Assembly: GCA_028707275.1 (NCBI GenBank)
Contig: JAQTUP010000012.1
Coordinates: 1-50,226, forward strand
DNA: 50,226 bases
From: Gallionella sp.
Lineage (GTDB): Bacteria > Pseudomonadota > Gammaproteobacteria > Burkholderiales > Gallionellaceae
Direction: 5' to 3'
The first letter of the stretch is position 1. Every line of letters begins with the position of its first letter. The position numbers were made by a program, and so were the translations under genes. The notes beneath the pieces are model-generated. The model did no database searches and was not told the DNA's origin. It saw only the letters and a program-made list of their open reading frames with translations. Below are positions 1 through 8,792 of this stretch, piece by piece.

Positions 1-8
1 TTGCCGGG

Positions 9-82
<74 letters not shown>

Positions 83-95
83 TCAGCGAAGGCGA

Positions 96-124
96 ACTAT
101 AGCAAGACACACACATCGCGTCAA
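96..124 (-). promoter_or_regulatory. sigma70 promoter of the initiator tRNA
   Basis: On the minus strand TTGACG (124-119) is followed by a 17-bp spacer and TATAGT (101-96). This puts the transcription start about 7 bp before the mature 5' end of the tRNA at 82. It is the only strong promoter-like pair seen between the ABC permease gene and the tRNA. Confidence 0.7.
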
Positions 125-247
125 ACGGTATTTTAAATAGTTACATGAACTATTAACCCGCCGCGCGCACGCATTCTGTGGCAGATCCTGACATAAGGTT
201 TATCGCCCCCCTTGATTTCCTTGTTCGCCCCTGAAACAGCTGCACGC

Positions 248-1033
248 CTACTGCGCCAGGCGCTTCCTGAACAGCACCAGTGAGACATAGTAGCCTGCCA
301 GCGCATAACCCGTCAGCACCGCGACATCCGCAAAAATCCCGGCGGGCACTGCGCCGTTCAACAAGGGGCGCGCCAGATTGACAGCATGGGTCAGCGGCAG
401 GATGTTTGAGACTTGCTGCAGCATCCCGGGCAACTGATCGACCGGATAGAACACGCCGCACAACAGCGTCATCGGGGTAATCACCAGCGTGAAGTAATAC
501 ATGAAAAATTCATAGCCCGGCGCCAGCGCGGTCACGATCAGCCCCATGGACGCGAAACACAGCCCCACCAGCAAGGACAACGGAATGATCCACAGCGACA
601 TCATCGAGTGAGAAAGCCCCAGCATCCAGATCACCAGCAACACCGCGATGCCCGACAGCACGCTTTTGCTCGCCGCCCAGAAGACTTCCGACAAGACGAT
701 ATCGTCCAGCGTGATCGGCGTGTTGAGGATCGCCTCCCAGGTGCGCTGCTCGTGCATGCGCGCAAATCCCGAATACAAGGCCTCGAAGCTCGCACTGTTC
801 ATGGTGCTGTAACACACCGTCCCGGCGGACAGAAAAGCGATATAAGACATGCCGCCGATTTCAGGCAACAACCCGCCCAGGCCGTAACCCAGCCCCAGCA
901 TGTAGATCACAGGATCGGCCAGATGCCCGAGTATCGACGGCCCGGCCATCTTTTTCCAGACCATGTAATTGCGCCGCCAGATCGGCATGAAGCGCAGGCT
1001 GAATTGCGGCAAGGCATAGTGATTAGTTTTCAT
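248..1033 (-). CDS. ABC transporter permease, NodJ/ABC-2 family
   Basis: 261-aa integral membrane protein with about six hydrophobic segments (roughly residues 35-55, 62-80, 115-140, 145-170, 175-200 and 230-252). This is the layout of ABC-2 type permeases such as NodJ, the membrane half of exporters paired with NodI-type ATPases. The motif GVFYPVDQLP before the last helices is typical of the family. The matching ATPase is two genes upstream (1878-2801). The start codon overlaps the 3' end of the intervening BRO-N gene by 11 bp, so translation is probably coupled. The exported substrate cannot be read from the sequence; in non-nodulating bacteria such pairs are often uncharacterised exporters. 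Confidence 0.9.
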   Translation of the reverse strand: MKTNHYALPQFSLRFMPIWRRNYMVWKKMAGPSILGHLADPVIYMLGLGYGLGGLLPEIGGMSYIAFLSAGTVCYSTMNSASFEALYSGFARMHEQRTWEAILNTPITLDDIVLSEVFWAASKSVLSGIAVLLVIWMLGLSHSMMSLWIIPLSLLVGLCFASMGLIVTALAPGYEFFMYYFTLVITPMTLLCGVFYPVDQLPGMLQQVSNILPLTHAVNLARPLLNGAVPAGIFADVAVLTGYALAGYYVSLVLFRKRLAQ

Positions 1034-1868
1034 CTTTCAACCGTTTTCGCACCACCGCTTCCGGCAGTTGCTTGTAATTTTCTTCGCTGGCTATGAGCTT
1101 GCCGGATTTTTGCTCCAGATCGCGTCGCGCCATTCCGGCAACCGAACCGCCTGCCACGGCGGCAGCGCGATTCTCGGCATAACCCTGCGCATCCTTATTT
1201 CGCGCAATTTCAGTGGTGGAGGCTTCGCCCAGCATGCTAAAGATCAGCTCCAGGTCATTCATGTGGTCGCGCAAATTGTCCGCAGGTTTATCCAGACTCT
1301 TGAACGCCTTGTATTCGGCAGGCGTCATACCGAAGGTGGCGCGACTGATTTCGGCGGTGAGAATCGCATATTCGCGCCGCTCTTTTACACCGCGCTTCTG
1401 CCACTCGTTAGTCAGTTCGTCACGGATAGCAATACCGCGCACCCGCTTCTCTATCCACTCATCGCTATAGCCTTTGGCCTGATATAAGCCGCGCATCCTC
1501 GCCGCCGCAAGTTCAGGGTTCTCGATTTCTTCCAGCCGCTCGTAACCGACTTTTGCCAGCCAGCGTTTGAAAGGCTCGGCCTTGGGCGAGGGGATGGACT
1601 GAATGATGCGCAGCAAACCTTCTGAATTGGCGCACTGGATTTTTCTGCGCTTGCCATCTGCTGCCAACAACTCAAGGGGGGGACAGATTGTCCCCCAGTT
1701 GGAATTTAGCTCCGGCTCACGCTTGCGCATCTTCTTGATGTACTCGCGCACATTCACCGAGTCGGTCAAAACCTCGATCACATCAGCAACCGAGAAATAC
1801 CACTTATTATCCGCTGAGTTGAAAACCGAACGAATCTGATTCGATTCAAATAGTTTGATATTGCTCAT
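1023..1868 (-). CDS. BRO-N / DinD-like antirepressor-type protein
   Basis: 281-aa protein. The N-terminal ~110 residues match the BRO-N fold of phage antirepressors and DinD-like proteins (KWYFSVADVIEVLTDS near residue 22, then the region around FKRWLAKVGYERLEEIENPE). The C-terminal half (GMTPAEYKAFKSL, QGYAENRAAAVAGGSVAGMAR) resembles the tail of DNA-damage-inducible DinD-type proteins. BRO-N domains usually bind DNA. It lies between the ATPase and permease genes of one ABC exporter: a GAGGAG ribosome site overlaps the ATPase stop region and its own stop overlaps the permease start. No function in transport is known for this family, so the placement may be a clean insertion of a regulatory or mobile gene. 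Confidence 0.85.
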   Translation of the reverse strand: MSNIKLFESNQIRSVFNSADNKWYFSVADVIEVLTDSVNVREYIKKMRKREPELNSNWGTICPPLELLAADGKRRKIQCANSEGLLRIIQSIPSPKAEPFKRWLAKVGYERLEEIENPELAAARMRGLYQAKGYSDEWIEKRVRGIAIRDELTNEWQKRGVKERREYAILTAEISRATFGMTPAEYKAFKSLDKPADNLRDHMNDLELIFSMLGEASTTEIARNKDAQGYAENRAAAVAGGSVAGMARRDLEQKSGKLIASEENYKQLPEAVVRKRLKDEN

Positions 1869-1877
1869 AAAATCTCC

Positions 1878-2801
1878 TCATTCCCGCATCTCGCGTCCCG
1901 TTAATTTTAGGAAGACATCTTCCAGATTAGCCGGGCGATGCACATAGCGCAATTCGGGATGCTGCTGTAATTCAATCAGCAGAGCATGCGCGTCATTCAC
2001 GTAGCAGAACACCGATTCGCCGCTGACTTCAAAGCGTTCGGTGTGGCTGGCGGCGTATTTTTCAGCCCATTCGATAGCTTGTTCGCCGAACACTTCGACG
2101 ACCTGCGGCTCGATATTGTCGGCGATCAGCTCGCGGGGCGAACCCTGGCTGATGATGCGCCCGTTATCCATCACCGCGAGCCTGTGGCACAACCGCTCTG
2201 CCTCATCCATGAAATGCGTGGTCAGCACCAGCGTCTTGCCGCGCGCGGTCAACTCGCGCAGCCGTTGCCAGATCAGATGGCGCGCCTGCGGATCGAGTCC
2301 GGTAGTCGGCTCGTCGAGAAAGATCACATCCGGATCGTTGACCAGCGCGCGCGCCAGCGTCAGCCGCCGTTTCATGCCGCCGGAGAGTGTCGGGACTTTT
2401 GCGTCCGCCTTGTTGGTCAAATTGGCAAATTCGAGCAACTCAGGTATACGGGCACGAATAGCCGCGTCCGTCATGCCGAAGTAGCGCCCGTACACCATCA
2501 GGTTTTCCGTCACGGTAAAGTCGGGATCCAAATTATCCATCTGCGGCACGACGCCCACACGCAGCCGCGCTTCTCTGGCATCCCCCGGTATCGGGTGATT
2601 CAACAATTCAATATGCCCTGAATCCGGCGCAATCAACCCAAGCAGCAGGCGCAAGGTCGTGGTTTTGCCCGCGCCGTTGGGCCCCAGCAGGCCGAAGCAT
2701 TCACCGCGCACGATGCTGAGACTGATACCGTCCACTACGCGCTGCCCGGCGTACTGTTTTATCAGGTTTTCGGCTTTAATAACGCAGTTCATAGACGACA
2801 C
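1878..2801 (-). CDS. ABC transporter ATP-binding protein, NodI/DrrA family
   Basis: 307-aa ATPase subunit of an ABC-2 exporter. Walker [10 protein letters not shown] at residues 40-48, signature LSGGM at 139-143, Walker B VIFLDE at 159-164 and the H-loop His at 196 are all intact. The C-terminal extension after ~residue 215 is typical of NodI/DrrA/CcmA-type ATPases. Two starts are possible: GTG at 2801, with AAGGA 9 nt upstream, or ATG at 2792, which forms a 4-bp ATGA overlap with the hydrolase stop codon. Either way it is coupled to the hydrolase gene. Its partner permease is at 248-1033, separated by the BRO-N gene. Confidence 0.93.
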   Translation of the reverse strand: MSSMNCVIKAENLIKQYAGQRVVDGISLSIVRGECFGLLGPNGAGKTTTLRLLLGLIAPDSGHIELLNHPIPGDAREARLRVGVVPQMDNLDPDFTVTENLMVYGRYFGMTDAAIRARIPELLEFANLTNKADAKVPTLSGGMKRRLTLARALVNDPDVIFLDEPTTGLDPQARHLIWQRLRELTARGKTLVLTTHFMDEAERLCHRLAVMDNGRIISQGSPRELIADNIEPQVVEVFGEQAIEWAEKYAASHTERFEVSGESVFCYVNDAHALLIELQQHPELRYVHRPANLEDVFLKLTGREMRE

Positions 2802-3406
2802 CCGTTAAATTCCTTCAAGACGAGCTGTTTGAGCTGGTTCAATCGGCCGTGAAAAAAATGCCCCGCCCCGGGCAACACCACGATGGGCAGATGCTGCACT
2901 CGCGCCCAGTCCAGCGCATCGTTCAGTGGAATCACCTCGTCCTGCTCGCCGTGAATCACCAGCGTGTTGTGCGCAACCTGCGGCATGGCGAAGCGGGCGA
3001 CGGCAGGGCCTACCAGTACCAGCTTATGCGGAACAGGATGAATATGCGCCGTCGCACGCGCGGCGACATAAGCGCCGAAGGAAAAGCCCGCCAGTATCAG
3101 CGGCAAATGGCCAAATGCATCGCGGGCGTGCCCGACTGCTGCCAGCAAATCCTCAACTTCCCCGTTGCCGCTGTCAAACTCCCCTTCGCTGGCGCCCACG
3201 CCCCGGAAATTGAAGCGCAAAGCGGCAAAGCCTGATTCGGCGAAAGTTTTGGCAAGCGTAGTGACGATCTTGTTCTCCATCGTGCCGCCCATCGTCGGCA
3301 AGGGGTGCGCGATCACCGCGATCGCGGCAGGTTCACCCTCAGGCAGATGCACCATGCCTTCGAGTTGACCCGCAGGACCTGCAAAGGTTATCTGCATGCT
3401 CTTCAA
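2789..3406 (-). CDS. alpha/beta hydrolase (COG2945-like)
   Basis: 205-aa cytoplasmic alpha/beta hydrolase. The nucleophile elbow GFSFG at 107-111 puts Ser109 as nucleophile. Asp156 (GEQDEVIP) and His183 (GAGHFFHG) complete a plausible triad. [15 protein letters not shown] near residue 34 and the RGVG motif near 68 are typical of this family of small predicted hydrolases. The substrate is unknown. The ATG overlaps the ferredoxin stop (ATGA, 3403-3406) and its own stop overlaps the ABC ATPase start, so four or five genes here probably form one operon. Confidence 0.88.
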   Translation of the reverse strand: MKSMQITFAGPAGQLEGMVHLPEGEPAAIAVIAHPLPTMGGTMENKIVTTLAKTFAESGFAALRFNFRGVGASEGEFDSGNGEVEDLLAAVGHARDAFGHLPLILAGFSFGAYVAARATAHIHPVPHKLVLVGPAVARFAMPQVAHNTLVIHGEQDEVIPLNDALDWARVQHLPIVVLPGAGHFFHGRLNQLKQLVLKEFNGCRL

Positions 3407-3720
3407 ATCTTCAGCCGCCCGACGATGCGGCCATGTTTCAGATGTTCTTCGATGATTTCATCCAGATCCGACTCATCCACATAGGTGTACCAGACGCCTT
3501 CGGGGTAGACCACGATGACAGGGCCGTCGTCGCAGCGCCCCATGCAACCGGCGGAATTGATGCGGATGCTGTTCTTGCTGTCCGAAATACCCAGCTCCCT
3601 GACCTTGTTTTTAACGTAATCGCGGGCCTTTTGCGCGCCGTGATTGGCGCAACAGTCGCTGCCGTCCTCGCGCTGGTTGGTACAGAAAAACACATGCTTG
3701 TCGAAAAAACTCATCGCCAC
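3403..3720 (-). CDS. thioredoxin-like [2Fe-2S] ferredoxin
   Basis: 105-aa protein of the thioredoxin-fold ferredoxin family (COG3411, related to the NuoE C-terminal domain). Candidate cluster ligands are Cys13, Cys23/Cys24, Cys59 and Cys63 (GCMGRC); GVWYTYVDESDLDEIIEEH near the C-terminus is characteristic. It carries electrons or has a redox sensing role, but the partner is not evident. It is the first gene of the tightly overlapping operon that continues into the hydrolase and the ABC exporter. Its 105-bp upstream gap consists mostly of heptamer repeats. Confidence 0.9.
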   Translation of the reverse strand: MAMSFFDKHVFFCTNQREDGSDCCANHGAQKARDYVKNKVRELGISDSKNSIRINSAGCMGRCDDGPVIVVYPEGVWYTYVDESDLDEIIEEHLKHGRIVGRLKI

Positions 3721-3742
3721 ACTCCAAAGTTAATAACACTCG

Positions 3743-3818
3743 ATCCTGAATCCTGAATCCTGAATCCTGAATCCTGAATCCTGAATCCTGAATCCTGAAT
3801 CCTGAATCCTGAATCCTG
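3743..3818. repeat. AGGATTC heptamer tandem repeat, copy 1 (~11 units)
   Basis: About 10.9 perfect copies of ATCCTGA on the plus strand, which is TCAGGAT on the minus strand where the flanking genes are transcribed. It begins 8 bp downstream of the stop codon of the VanZ-like gene and fills most of the gap before the ferredoxin gene. The same unit occurs at 10151-10177 and 12474-12512. Confidence 0.97.
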
Positions 3819-3825
3819 CAAATTG

Positions 3826-4896
3826 TTATGCCTTGCGCACCCGCCACAAATAATACAGCAGTAACACCGGAAAAATCAGCGTAATAGTCTGAGCTACGCC
3901 ATTGAAATTGAGCAAATGCCTGTAATGCCAGTGATACACCGACATCGCGGCGGCGGGGGTGTTCCCGTCCACCATGAAATTCACGATCGCAAAATAAGCG
4001 ATGGCGGCAATGACGCCGATTCTGCTGACCGCAGTTTTTGGCAGCCACAACACCGCGACGAGCAACGTCATTCCCGACAACATCCCCAGCATGGCCTCAC
4101 CATTGATCCACAGCAAAAGCGCCCAGGACTTCAACAGCGCGGCCGCCGCAATAAATTTCACGAAGGCGACCATGCTCAATATCACCGCCAGCGCAGTCAC
4201 CACGCGGCGCGGTGCACGCAGCAAGGTCAGCAGCAAGGCGCCCAGCATCAGCAGATTCAGCATCACAGCAGCGCTTTCCCACCAGCCAAACGGCTGCGGC
4301 ATGCGCTCTGCAAACGGCTGGCGAGCCGCCTCGGCGATAAACACATTGCCCAGCATCGGCAGGGAGGGATTGATCTGCCCGAACACCCAGAGCGCCAATA
4401 ATGCCAGGCCATAATCCGCCTCCTTGCTGTAATGAAACCAGCCGCTGCGCCAGCGCGCCAGGCGCGTAAAAAACCAGGTCCACGATGCTATGCTGACCGC
4501 CAGCACGGCGCCTGCCAGGGCGCCTGCACTATTGGTCAGCATATCCACGTTGGAACTGATGCGCGAGGGCAAATACATCTGCGCATATTCCATCCCCGAG
4601 GACAATGCCAGTCCGCAGCAAAAGGCCAGCACCACGCTGACCATCCCGGAAAACCGGGGGCGCAACGCCAGAGCGACCATAAAACCAAAGGGAATGTAGG
4701 CCGACACGTTGATGGCCGCATCAAACGCCGTGAACGTCACCTTCAAAGGCATGTCCAGCACGTCTGCAAAATTCAGCCCCTGCTCGCTCCATCCGGAAAA
4801 CGGCGACAGGCTGACATAGGCGATGAACAATGCATAGCCTGCCGCCAGCAACGTGTGCAGCCGGGCGCTTGATTCTGGTATGATGGGCTTGCTCAT
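3826..4896 (-). CDS. VanZ-like family membrane protein
   Basis: 356-aa polytopic protein starting at ATG 4896 (MSKPIIPESSARLHTLL). A longer reading frame upstream has no membrane character and looks non-coding. The N-terminal ~130 residues match the VanZ-like domain: YVSLSPFSGW, then NVSAYIPFGF and SSGMEYAQMYLPSRISSNVDMLTNSAGA, the conserved E..Q..LP.R..s..D...N..Ga pattern. The rest is a string of hydrophobic segments (about 7-8 more) of no assigned function. VanZ relatives are linked to glycopeptide resistance in Gram-positives, but the role in proteobacteria is unknown. Confidence 0.85.
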   Translation of the reverse strand: MSKPIIPESSARLHTLLAAGYALFIAYVSLSPFSGWSEQGLNFADVLDMPLKVTFTAFDAAINVSAYIPFGFMVALALRPRFSGMVSVVLAFCCGLALSSGMEYAQMYLPSRISSNVDMLTNSAGALAGAVLAVSIASWTWFFTRLARWRSGWFHYSKEADYGLALLALWVFGQINPSLPMLGNVFIAEAARQPFAERMPQPFGWWESAAVMLNLLMLGALLLTLLRAPRRVVTALAVILSMVAFVKFIAAAALLKSWALLLWINGEAMLGMLSGMTLLVAVLWLPKTAVSRIGVIAAIAYFAIVNFMVDGNTPAAAMSVYHWHYRHLLNFNGVAQTITLIFPVLLLYYLWRVRKA

Positions 4897-5017
4897 ATGC
4901 TGTTTATTTTGCGTTACCTGGTGCGAGTTTAACCTATTCGAAGAGACGCCTTTGACACATCGTTGCACAAAACAAGGATGAGCAGCTTCACGCCCATGCT
5001 CCTCATCCACAGCCCCG

Positions 5018-5635
5018 TCAAAGCGCGCCCTCATGTGCCAGCAGCCAGCGCTTGATGTCCAGCGTGCTATCCATCGTGCTTTTCATGAACCCTCCCAGCC
5101 CGGCTCGTCCCGTCACGCGGTGACAGGGTATAACAATGGGAAGCGGATTAGCGCCGCACGCCTGGCCAATCGCCTGTGCGCCCGAATGCAGCTCGATCGC
5201 CAGTTCGCCATAGCTGCGAGTTTCTCCTCGCGGAATTAACGCGATGGCCTGCCAGACCTTGAGCCTGTGCGGCGTTGCGAGGATCGTAAAATTCGCGCAG
5301 CGATTCGTTTGCCCCCTCTCCCGCAGGAATAAACAATTGTTTTTCTCGTTCGCTTCCTCTCCCAATTGTGGGAGAGGATTGAGGAGAGGGCGTTCCTGGG
5401 AGAGGGTTGAGGAGAGGGGAACGGGCCTGCCCGTTAGCCGGTATGGAATGGAAAATTGCGCGTCCGGATTTTCAAGGTAGCGCTCTAATTGCTCGCACAC
5501 CTGTTGTGCAAAGGCGCAGGTAGCGTGCTGCGGACTCTCATCCTGGGGCAGAAAGTCGATACCGAACAAGGCGACATCGTCACAGCGAACGCCAAGGACA
5601 GCAAAGGGCGCGGATAGTTTTGCCTGATAATTCAT
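5018..5635 (-). CDS. ogt: methylated-DNA--protein-cysteine methyltransferase with in-frame repeat insertion
   Basis: Suicide repair enzyme that removes the alkyl group from O6-alkylguanine. The active-site motif PCHRV (Cys at 5125-5123) and the helix-turn-helix region IPRGETRSYGELA are intact, as is the terminal GLGGFMKST loop. ATG 5635 is chosen because the upstream in-frame ATG at 5689 lies beyond the rplS terminator. About 51 residues encoded by 5276-5428 interrupt the protein between LTG and TPHRLKVWQAI, exactly before the conserved catalytic domain. They come from a dispersed repeat element and keep the frame. Whether the enzyme still folds is unknown, but catalytic and DNA-binding parts are uninterrupted. 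It would be about 205 aa against a usual 150-175. Confidence 0.88.
   Translation of the reverse strand: MNYQAKLSAPFAVLGVRCDDVALFGIDFLPQDESPQHATCAFAQQVCEQLERYLENPDAQFSIPYRLTGRPVPLSSTLSQERPLLNPLPQLGEEANEKNNCLFLRERGQTNRCANFTILATPHRLKVWQAIALIPRGETRSYGELAIELHSGAQAIGQACGANPLPIVIPCHRVTGRAGLGGFMKSTMDSTLDIKRWLLAHEGAL
5276..5428. repeat. dispersed REP/MITE-like element inside ogt
   Basis: About 153 bp starting with CGTAAAATTCGCGCAGCG and rich in repeated GGGAGAGG/GAGGAGAGGG tracts, ending near AACGGGCCTGCCCGTT, an inverted repeat. Its first ~30 bp match the starts of elements at 20455-20532 and 35238-35333. It inserts in frame into ogt. Confidence 0.85.
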
Positions 5636-5651
5636 ATTGAAATGATAGCGC

Positions 5652-5685
5652 AAAAAAACGGGAGCCGAAGCTCCCGTTTTTTTGA
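5652..5685 (-). terminator. rho-independent terminator of the rpsP-rimM-trmD-rplS operon
   Basis: Eight-bp stem ACGGGAGC/GCTCCCGT with a UUCG loop on the minus strand followed by seven T. It lies 12 bp beyond the rplS stop codon. The plus strand also has a T run, so it could act in both directions. Confidence 0.92.
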
Positions 5686-5696
5686 TCATGCAGAAA

Positions 5697-6080
5697 CTAT
5701 GCAGCTGCTACATTTTTTACCTTGCGTGCTGGCAACTTTTCCTTGATACGTGCCGACTTGCCTGAACGATCGCGCAGGTAGTACAGCTTGGCGCGACGAA
5801 CCGCACCGCGACGCTTGACTTCGATCTCGGCAATCACTGGAGAGTAAGTCTGGAATGTACGCTCTACACCTTCACCGGCCGACATCTTGCGCACGATAAA
5901 GCTGGAGTTCAAACCGCGATTGCGCTTGGCGATCACAACACCTTCGAAAGCCTGAAGACGCTTGCGCTCACCTTCGACTACGTTCACGCTGACAACGATA
6001 GTGTCGCCTGGCGCAAAAGTAGGGATAACTTTGCCCAAACGAGCGATTTCTTCTTGTTCCAATATTCCGATTAAATTCAC
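5697..6080 (-). CDS. rplS: 50S ribosomal protein L19
   Basis: 127-aa ribosomal protein at the 30S-50S interface, last gene of the rpsP-rimM-trmD-rplS operon. The family signature is clear: [63 protein letters not shown]. It starts 4 bp after the trmD stop codon and is followed by a strong terminator. Confidence 0.98.
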   Translation of the reverse strand: MNLIGILEQEEIARLGKVIPTFAPGDTIVVSVNVVEGERKRLQAFEGVVIAKRNRGLNSSFIVRKMSAGEGVERTFQTYSPVIAEIEVKRRGAVRRAKLYYLRDRSGKSARIKEKLPARKVKNVAAA

Positions 6081-6084
6081 TTTA

Positions 6085-6867
6085 CTACTCCTTGGTTATC
6101 GGGTCTTGTTCCTTCTGATAAGCATCCTGAAATGCCGCCAGAAGCCCAGACTCCTCTTTTGTAAAATTGCGACGGGCCAACAAATCCGGCCTGCGCAACC
6201 ACGTCCTGCCCAACGACTGGGAAAGCCGCCAGCGCTGTATCTGTGCATGATTGCCAGACAACAACACCGGGGGCACGGCGTCCCCATTAAACTGTTCCGG
6301 GCGGGTGTAGTGCGGGCAATCGAGCAAACCCTGCACAAACGAATCCTGCTCCGCTGAATCGGCATCCCCCAGTACGCCAGGCAACTGCCGCACCAGAGCA
6401 TCCATCAACACCATCGCCGCCAACTCACCACCGGACAACACATAGTCGCCTATGGAAATCTCTTCATCCACCATCTGGCTGATCAGGCGCTCGTCGATGC
6501 CTTCATAACGTCCGGTCAGCAGGATCAATCCCTCGTCCGGCTGTGACACCAGCTCTTTCACCCGCGCATGCGTGAGCAAACGGCCTTGCGGCGACAAATA
6601 CACCACACAGCTCTTCTGCACCCCGCAAGCCAACTGACGTTGACGCGCGGCATTGATAGCGGCAGCCAGTGGCTCTCCCAGCATCACCATGCCAGGACCT
6701 CCGCCGTAAGGGCGATCATCTACCGTGCGGTGATTATCGGTGGTGAAATCGCGTGGATTCCATGTCTTGAGGACATAGCGCCCCTGCTCCGCCGCACGGC
6801 GGGTAATGCCGCATTGCGTCAGCGCATCGAACATCTGCGGAAACAGCGTGATGACGTCGAAAATCAA
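6085..6867 (-). CDS. trmD: tRNA (guanine-N1)-methyltransferase
   Basis: 260-aa SPOUT-class enzyme that methylates G37 next to the anticodon using S-adenosylmethionine, preventing +1 frameshifting. Conserved stretches include [13 protein letters not shown] at the N-terminus, [13 protein letters not shown] near residue 51, [10 protein letters not shown] and [15 protein letters not shown], which form the trefoil-knot cofactor site. The ATG overlaps the rimM stop by 4 bp (ATGA). Confidence 0.98.
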   Translation of the reverse strand: MIFDVITLFPQMFDALTQCGITRRAAEQGRYVLKTWNPRDFTTDNHRTVDDRPYGGGPGMVMLGEPLAAAINAARQRQLACGVQKSCVVYLSPQGRLLTHARVKELVSQPDEGLILLTGRYEGIDERLISQMVDEEISIGDYVLSGGELAAMVLMDALVRQLPGVLGDADSAEQDSFVQGLLDCPHYTRPEQFNGDAVPPVLLSGNHAQIQRWRLSQSLGRTWLRRPDLLARRNFTKEESGLLAAFQDAYQKEQDPITKE

Positions 6868-7364
6868 AGTAAAAAATCTGCCGACCAGTTTACCTGAATG
6901 GTCCTGGCTGCCAGATCCACCGGTCCGATGACGCTCTTCAGGAAGGGGATCAGCACATCAGGGCCTGAGCCTTTCACGATCAACACGTCGTTCGCGCCGG
7001 TATCGAGCAACTCGGCAACCACACCCAGCGTCTGCCCCGCTTCGTTGATCACTGTCAGTCCGATCAGGTCAGCCCAGTAGTATTCGCCCTCATCCTGGAC
7101 AGGCAAACTGCTGCGCGGCACGGCGATCAACAGGCCTTTTAGCTTCTCTGCGGCATTGCGATCAGGACAGTCAGGAAATTGCACGGCAAGCGTCTTGTCA
7201 TGCGTTTCCGCCTTAACGACGGCAACTTCGCGCCACGGGCCATTTTCATGTCCCAGATACCAGACTTTATAATCGAGCAGACTATCGACGAAATCGCTGA
7301 ACGGCTGGATTTTCACCCATCCGCGTATCCCGAAAGCCGATGCTACCCTCCCCATGATAACCAT
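6864..7364 (-). CDS. rimM: ribosome maturation factor RimM
   Basis: 166-aa 16S processing factor with an N-terminal RimM beta-barrel ([23 protein letters not shown]) and a C-terminal PRC-barrel ([21 protein letters not shown]). It binds ribosomal protein S19 and assists 30S head assembly. ATG 7364 lies 13 bp after the rpsP stop; a longer in-frame start at 7424 would overlap rpsP by 47 bp and adds residues that do not look like the family. Confidence 0.96.
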   Translation of the reverse strand: MVIMGRVASAFGIRGWVKIQPFSDFVDSLLDYKVWYLGHENGPWREVAVVKAETHDKTLAVQFPDCPDRNAAEKLKGLLIAVPRSSLPVQDEGEYYWADLIGLTVINEAGQTLGVVAELLDTGANDVLIVKGSGPDVLIPFLKSVIGPVDLAARTIQVNWSADFLL

Positions 7365-7377
7365 GGGTTCTGAGTGA

Positions 7378-7635
7378 TCAGGCAGCAGCAACTGCCGCAC
7401 CGGCCCGTTTAACCAGCTTGGCAACAGCGTCGCTCAATTGCGCGCCTTTACTTTGCCAGAATGCAACGCGTGCCAGATCCAGACGCAATGCTTCTTGCTT
7501 TTCGTTGGCGATGGAGTTGTAGAAGCCTACGCGCTCGATGAAACGGCCATCGCGACGATTGCGGGAATCAGCAACAACAACGTTGTAAAACGGACGATTC
7601 TTGGAACCGCCACGGGAAAGACGAATGATGACCAT
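7378..7635 (-). CDS. rpsP: 30S ribosomal protein S16
   Basis: 85-aa S16, first gene of the rpsP-rimM-trmD-rplS operon. The N-terminal [20 protein letters not shown] and [15 protein letters not shown] are diagnostic. The upstream leader (minus strand) has a candidate -35 TTGACG at 7730-7725 and a GGCATTA/TAATGCC inverted repeat, but no convincing -10. Confidence 0.98.
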   Translation of the reverse strand: MVIIRLSRGGSKNRPFYNVVVADSRNRRDGRFIERVGFYNSIANEKQEALRLDLARVAFWQSKGAQLSDAVAKLVKRAGAAVAAA

Positions 7636-7910
7636 AAAAAACCTATCTAAATGATTAGCTTAAAAAACCAGGATGCAGGGCATTAGCGAAAAAGCAACTT
7701 CCGTAATGCCGGGGATTTACTATTCGTCAACTGTGCGCCCGCCTGCGCGAATCCACATGCTACGAAAGGGCGAGCATTCTACGACACAAGCCTTGTTCGT
7801 AGCAAGTGCCTTGATAATAAAAGGCTTTAACACAGAACCCGCGAAGCGATTCGCGCTCCCCCTTCCCTCGCCTGCAAAGAAGGCAAAAAGACTCACGCCT
7901 TGCACCCGCT
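7636..7910. other. intergenic region between rpsP and ypjD
   Basis: 275 bp without a credible gene. It should contain the rpsP promoter. Near 7846-7880 there is a stretch (GCGAAGCGATTCGCGC, then CCTTCCCTCGCCTGC) that weakly resembles the ogt/argS/rpoD repeat family. Next to the ypjD stop a small hairpin (GCACC/GGTGC) is followed on the minus strand by a short T run and may be a weak terminator. Confidence 0.5.
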
Positions 7911-8723
7911 TTAACGGTGCAGCAATTGTTCGAGCACAAATTTACTGCCAAGGTAGGCCATCAGCAAAAAGCCGAATCCGCTGACCGTCCAGCGCACTGC
8001 GATCTTCCCCCGCCAGCCGTAGACATGATGCCCGTACAACAGCACCGCGAAAACAACCCAGGAGATAAAGCCGAACAGCACCTTGTGATTAAACTGCCAG
8101 GCCTTGCCGAAAATCTCTTCAGAAAACAACACCCCCGAAATCAGCGTCAGCGTCAGCAGGATAAAACCTATGCCTATCATGCGAAACAGCAGACTCTCCA
8201 TGGTCAGCAGCGGCGGCAAACTGCGCAGCACACGCGGCAAGGTTGCGTGGTGCAGGCGTTTTTCCACCAGGGAAATCAGCACCGCATGCAGCATGGCGAT
8301 GGTAAACAGGCTGTAGGCCAACATCGCAACGGCAATATGCACCTTGAAAGCCAGCAAATCGGTATGTGTGAGCTGATGATCGGCCGGAAAAACACCCGGC
8401 AGCAACAGTGTCACCGCCGCCAGCGGCAGCACCAGCGCCTGCAGGCCGCCTATCGGATAGAAGAAACGCGCCACCCAATACACCAGCAAGGTTAACCAGG
8501 CGATCAAGGACAGCGCATTGAAAATACCCAGATCGAAGCCGCCACCCGAGAAAATACCCTGCCAGAGCAGATAACCGTGCAAGGCAATCGGAAAAAGAGA
8601 CAGATGGCCGACGGCGCCACGGCAGCGCGCCTCGCATTCACCGCACGCATTTGCGCGCCAGAAATAGGCTGCCAACAGAAAATAAGAGACAAAAGCTAAG
8701 AGAGACAAGATAAGATTGGGCAT
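7911..8723 (-). CDS. ypjD: YpjD/CcsA-family inner-membrane cytochrome c assembly protein
   Basis: 270-aa protein with about eight hydrophobic helices, in the CcsA/CcmC superfamily that handles haem for cytochrome c maturation. Conserved parts include the FNALSLIAWL stretch, DLLAFKVHIAVAMLAYSLF and FNHKVLFGFISWVVFAVLL, with histidines suited to haem contact. It lies divergently next to ffh, the usual arrangement of ypjD in proteobacteria. The exact role of YpjD is not established. Confidence 0.9.
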   Translation of the reverse strand: MPNLILSLLAFVSYFLLAAYFWRANACGECEARCRGAVGHLSLFPIALHGYLLWQGIFSGGGFDLGIFNALSLIAWLTLLVYWVARFFYPIGGLQALVLPLAAVTLLLPGVFPADHQLTHTDLLAFKVHIAVAMLAYSLFTIAMLHAVLISLVEKRLHHATLPRVLRSLPPLLTMESLLFRMIGIGFILLTLTLISGVLFSEEIFGKAWQFNHKVLFGFISWVVFAVLLYGHHVYGWRGKIAVRWTVSGFGFLLMAYLGSKFVLEQLLHR

Positions 8724-8792
8724 TTTTTGTCAGGATGTTTTAGACTTCGCAGATTCTACATCATTTGCTTTGATTACCCATAAAGGACGGAC

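Noticed and set aside
3743..3818. CRISPR array or coding repeat (open frame giving a repeated RIQDSGF-like peptide)
   Set aside because: The units are 7 bp with no spacers, and the peptide arises in any frame crossing the tandem repeat. The same tract occurs in other intergenic spots.
4897..5034. N-terminal extension of the VanZ-like protein to 402 residues
   Set aside because: The extra residues are hydrophilic, unlike the family, and the frame runs back into ogt; ATG 4896 fits better.
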